From assembly GCF_001700505.1 (NCBI RefSeq), contig NZ_MAPV01000031.1, forward strand, positions 49,412 to 113,411: a stretch of DNA of 64,000 nt, read 5' to 3'. A model generated the notes under the pieces. The model did not search any database and was not told the origin of the DNA. It saw only the letters and a program-made list of their open reading frames with translations. The stretch's first letter is position 1; each line of letters opens with the position of its first letter. Origin of the DNA: Streptomyces mutomycini (lineage in GTDB: Bacteria; Actinomycetota; Actinomycetes; Streptomycetales; Streptomycetaceae). Shown here piece after piece: positions 60,931 through 64,000 of the stretch. The translations under genes and the position numbers were made by a program.

Positions 60931-61995
60931 ATGACGACGCCACCCTTTGACGGGCCGGATGACCGCGAACACCACGATGCTGACCGGAGCCGCGGAGATG
61001 GCAGCCATCTCAACGACGGCAGTGGTGGCACGTATCGTCCGCTCCACCGGAGCGGGAGCGAACGCAGCAAGGACGACTCGGGCCCATCCGGGCAAAGAAG
61101 CGCCGACGGCGGTTCCCCCGGCGGCGCCGTCAAGCGCACCCTGCGGGAGTTCAAGGAGGACAACCTTGCGGACTGGGCGGCCGCCCTGACCTATTACGGG
61201 GTCTTGGCGGTTTTCCCGGCGCTGCTGGCCCTGGTATCGATTCTGGGCCTGCTGGGACCTTCAGCCATCGATTCGCTGATCAAGAATCTGTCCAGCATCG
61301 CGCCCGGGTCCGTGCGCGACATTCTCACCACTGCGCTGGAGCAGTTGAAAGGCAGCCAGGGCAAGGCCGTACTCGCACTCATTGTGGGTGTCATCTTGGC
61401 GCTGTGGTCCGCCTCCGGCTATGTGGCCGCGTTCATGCGGGCCTCCAACATCGTCTATGACATCGGTGAGGGCCGGCCGGTCTGGAAGACGCTCCCGGTC
61501 CGCCTCGGCATCACCACGGCCGTGGTGATCCTACTGGCGCTGACCGCGGTCGGCGTTGTCTTCACGGGAACGCTGGCCAAGAAAATGGGGTCGATCCTGG
61601 GCCTGGGCGACACGGCGGTGACGGTGTGGAACATCGCCAAATGGCCCGTCATGCTGATCCTGGTCGTCGTGATGATCATGCTGCTCTACTGGGCCGCCCC
61701 CAACGTCAGGCGTCCGATCCGGCGCGTGATCCCGGGTGGTGTCGTGGCCGTTGTCATCTGGCTCATCGTCTCCGCACTCTTCGCTCTCTACGTCGCCAAC
61801 TTCAGCAGCTACAACAAGACCTACGGGACTTTCGCGACTCCGATCATCGCGCTCATCTGGCTGTGGCTCACCAATATCGCGATCCTGCTCGGGCTTGAGT
61901 TCAACGCCGAACTGGAACGTGGCCGCTCGATCGACAAAGGCCGTTCCGCGGATGACGAGCCCTACGCCGAACCCCGGGACACGCGCAAACTGTGA
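60931..61995 (+). CDS. YihY/BrkB family inner-membrane protein
   Basis: 354 residues from ATG 60931 (AAGGAG five bases upstream). About 75 hydrophilic, Asp/Ser/Gly-rich residues precede the YihY domain. Six helices follow, with the hallmark WAAALTYYGVLAVFPALLAL V, then ILALWSASGYVAAFMRASN, LPVRLGITTAVVILLALTA, VIWLIVSALFALYVANFSSY NKTYG and PIIALIWLWLTNIAILLGLE FNAELER. The last is a diagnostic signature. The long disordered N-tail is common in actinobacteria. Function of YihY is unknown. It lies upstream of the ectoine genes without linkage. Confidence 0.93.
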   Translation: MTTPPFDGPDDREHHDADRSRGDGSHLNDGSGGTYRPLHRSGSERSKDDSGPSGQRSADGGSPGGAVKRTLREFKEDNLADWAAALTYYGVLAVFPALLALVSILGLLGPSAIDSLIKNLSSIAPGSVRDILTTALEQLKGSQGKAVLALIVGVILALWSASGYVAAFMRASNIVYDIGEGRPVWKTLPVRLGITTAVVILLALTAVGVVFTGTLAKKMGSILGLGDTAVTVWNIAKWPVMLILVVVMIMLLYWAAPNVRRPIRRVIPGGVVAVVIWLIVSALFALYVANFSSYNKTYGTFATPIIALIWLWLTNIAILLGLEFNAELERGRSIDKGRSADDEPYAEPRDTRKL

Positions 61996-62456
61996 CGACA
62001 GCGGACTCCTCGGGACAACCACTTGCCGTATCGGATGGACCCACGGATTCGAGTCGTTGAACCGCGGAATGCCTGTGTGGAGTGAGTGTCCCGGATCAGT
62101 CTGATTCCGGCTGCACGCACCGATAAAGAACCCGATTGGCGGCCTCCCGGTGAAGAAGAATGCCGCAACCCTCCGTAGGGGAGAGTGGCCGTGCTTGCGT
62201 TCCGGCCTGCCTCATGCGGAAGGTTCCTGTGGTCCGGGACGGGCCATCGGCTTAGCATGACTCCGGGTAGTGCTCGCCGAGCAGAACACGATTCCGACGT
62301 GCGAGTTGTCGTGATGAGTGTGAAATCGAAAGAGAAGATTTTCGGCACCAACTTGATTTCGCGATGATCCTGTTCGTGCTCGACCGGAAGAGCTTCATAC
62401 GCTTCGTGCGGGAATTCCCCGCCCTGTGCACTGCGGTGAGACGGAGGTGTGGACCC
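61996..62456. other. ectoine operon upstream region
   Basis: 461 bases with no gene. 62290-62360 is clearly AT-richer than the surroundings (GAAATCGAAAGAGAAGATTTT). This suits an ectoine promoter region, but I could not identify a firm -35/-10 pair. GGAGG at 62443-62447 is the ectA ribosome-binding site. Confidence 0.45.

Positions 62457-64000
<1,544 letters not shown>

Overview
The window looks like chromosomal DNA of a Streptomyces or close relative. It is very GC-rich with G or C at most third codon positions, uses many GTG and TTG starts, and carries a typical Streptomyces gene set: Hanks-type kinases, a LAL/LuxR regulator, TetR-controlled exporters, secreted glycosidases behind CebR-type operators, ectoine genes and many DUF families. 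Roughly 55 genes can be supported, several of them broken.

Layout. 1-6.1 kb is worn accessory DNA: a frameshifted acidic protein, a DUF5710 remnant, a DUF6357-type protein next to a smaller protein sharing its C-terminal domain, an HNH-like protein, and about 1.9 kb with no convincing gene. 6.1-9.7 kb is an operon-like run behind a near-consensus promoter: an unknown protein, a MauE-like membrane protein, a MauD-like thioredoxin-fold protein, a Tat-exported protein with exactly 12 cysteines fused to two peptidoglycan-binding domains, and two small membrane proteins. 9.9-13.6 kb holds three more secreted wall-binding proteins (M15 D,D-peptidase, DUF1906 glycosidase-like protein, MepA-like endopeptidase). 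13.6-18 kb is a complete selenocysteine cassette: selD divergent from tRNA-Sec, selA and selB.

18-28.5 kb mixes a dead sigma factor, STAS protein, GYD protein, PASTA-less kinase, FKBP, a decapitated salicylate synthase, a DHA2 exporter with its TetR, a frameshifted SnoaL-like gene, a HEAT-repeat protein and DUF3885. 28.7-34.5 kb carries a GH9 cellulase and a GH81 beta-1,3-glucanase, each behind a related LacI-type palindrome. 34.8-38.3 kb pairs a protealysin-like protease with its emfourin inhibitor, and a tyrosinase-type enzyme with a small partner. 39.8-45.8 kb is a tight LAL regulator/hydrolase/ABC transporter operon. 46.3-50 kb has an orphan LanC-like cyclase with a Cys-Cys-Gly zinc site, an HATPase, and an ECF42 sigma factor with its YCII partner. 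50.3-62 kb contains a DUF2236 oxygenase, a kinase with a beta-propeller sensor, small stress/immunity-like proteins, a DUF1772/TetR divergent pair with clear operators, an acyl-CoA oxidase-type enzyme and YihY. The window ends inside ectB of the ectoine operon.

The most interesting candidate system is the MauE/MauD/12-Cys wall-protein module at 6.1-9.7 kb. It resembles the maturation set of methylamine dehydrogenase light chain, but no dehydrogenase large subunit or MauG is present and the product is a peptidoglycan-binding protein. The orphan CCG-type LanC is second.
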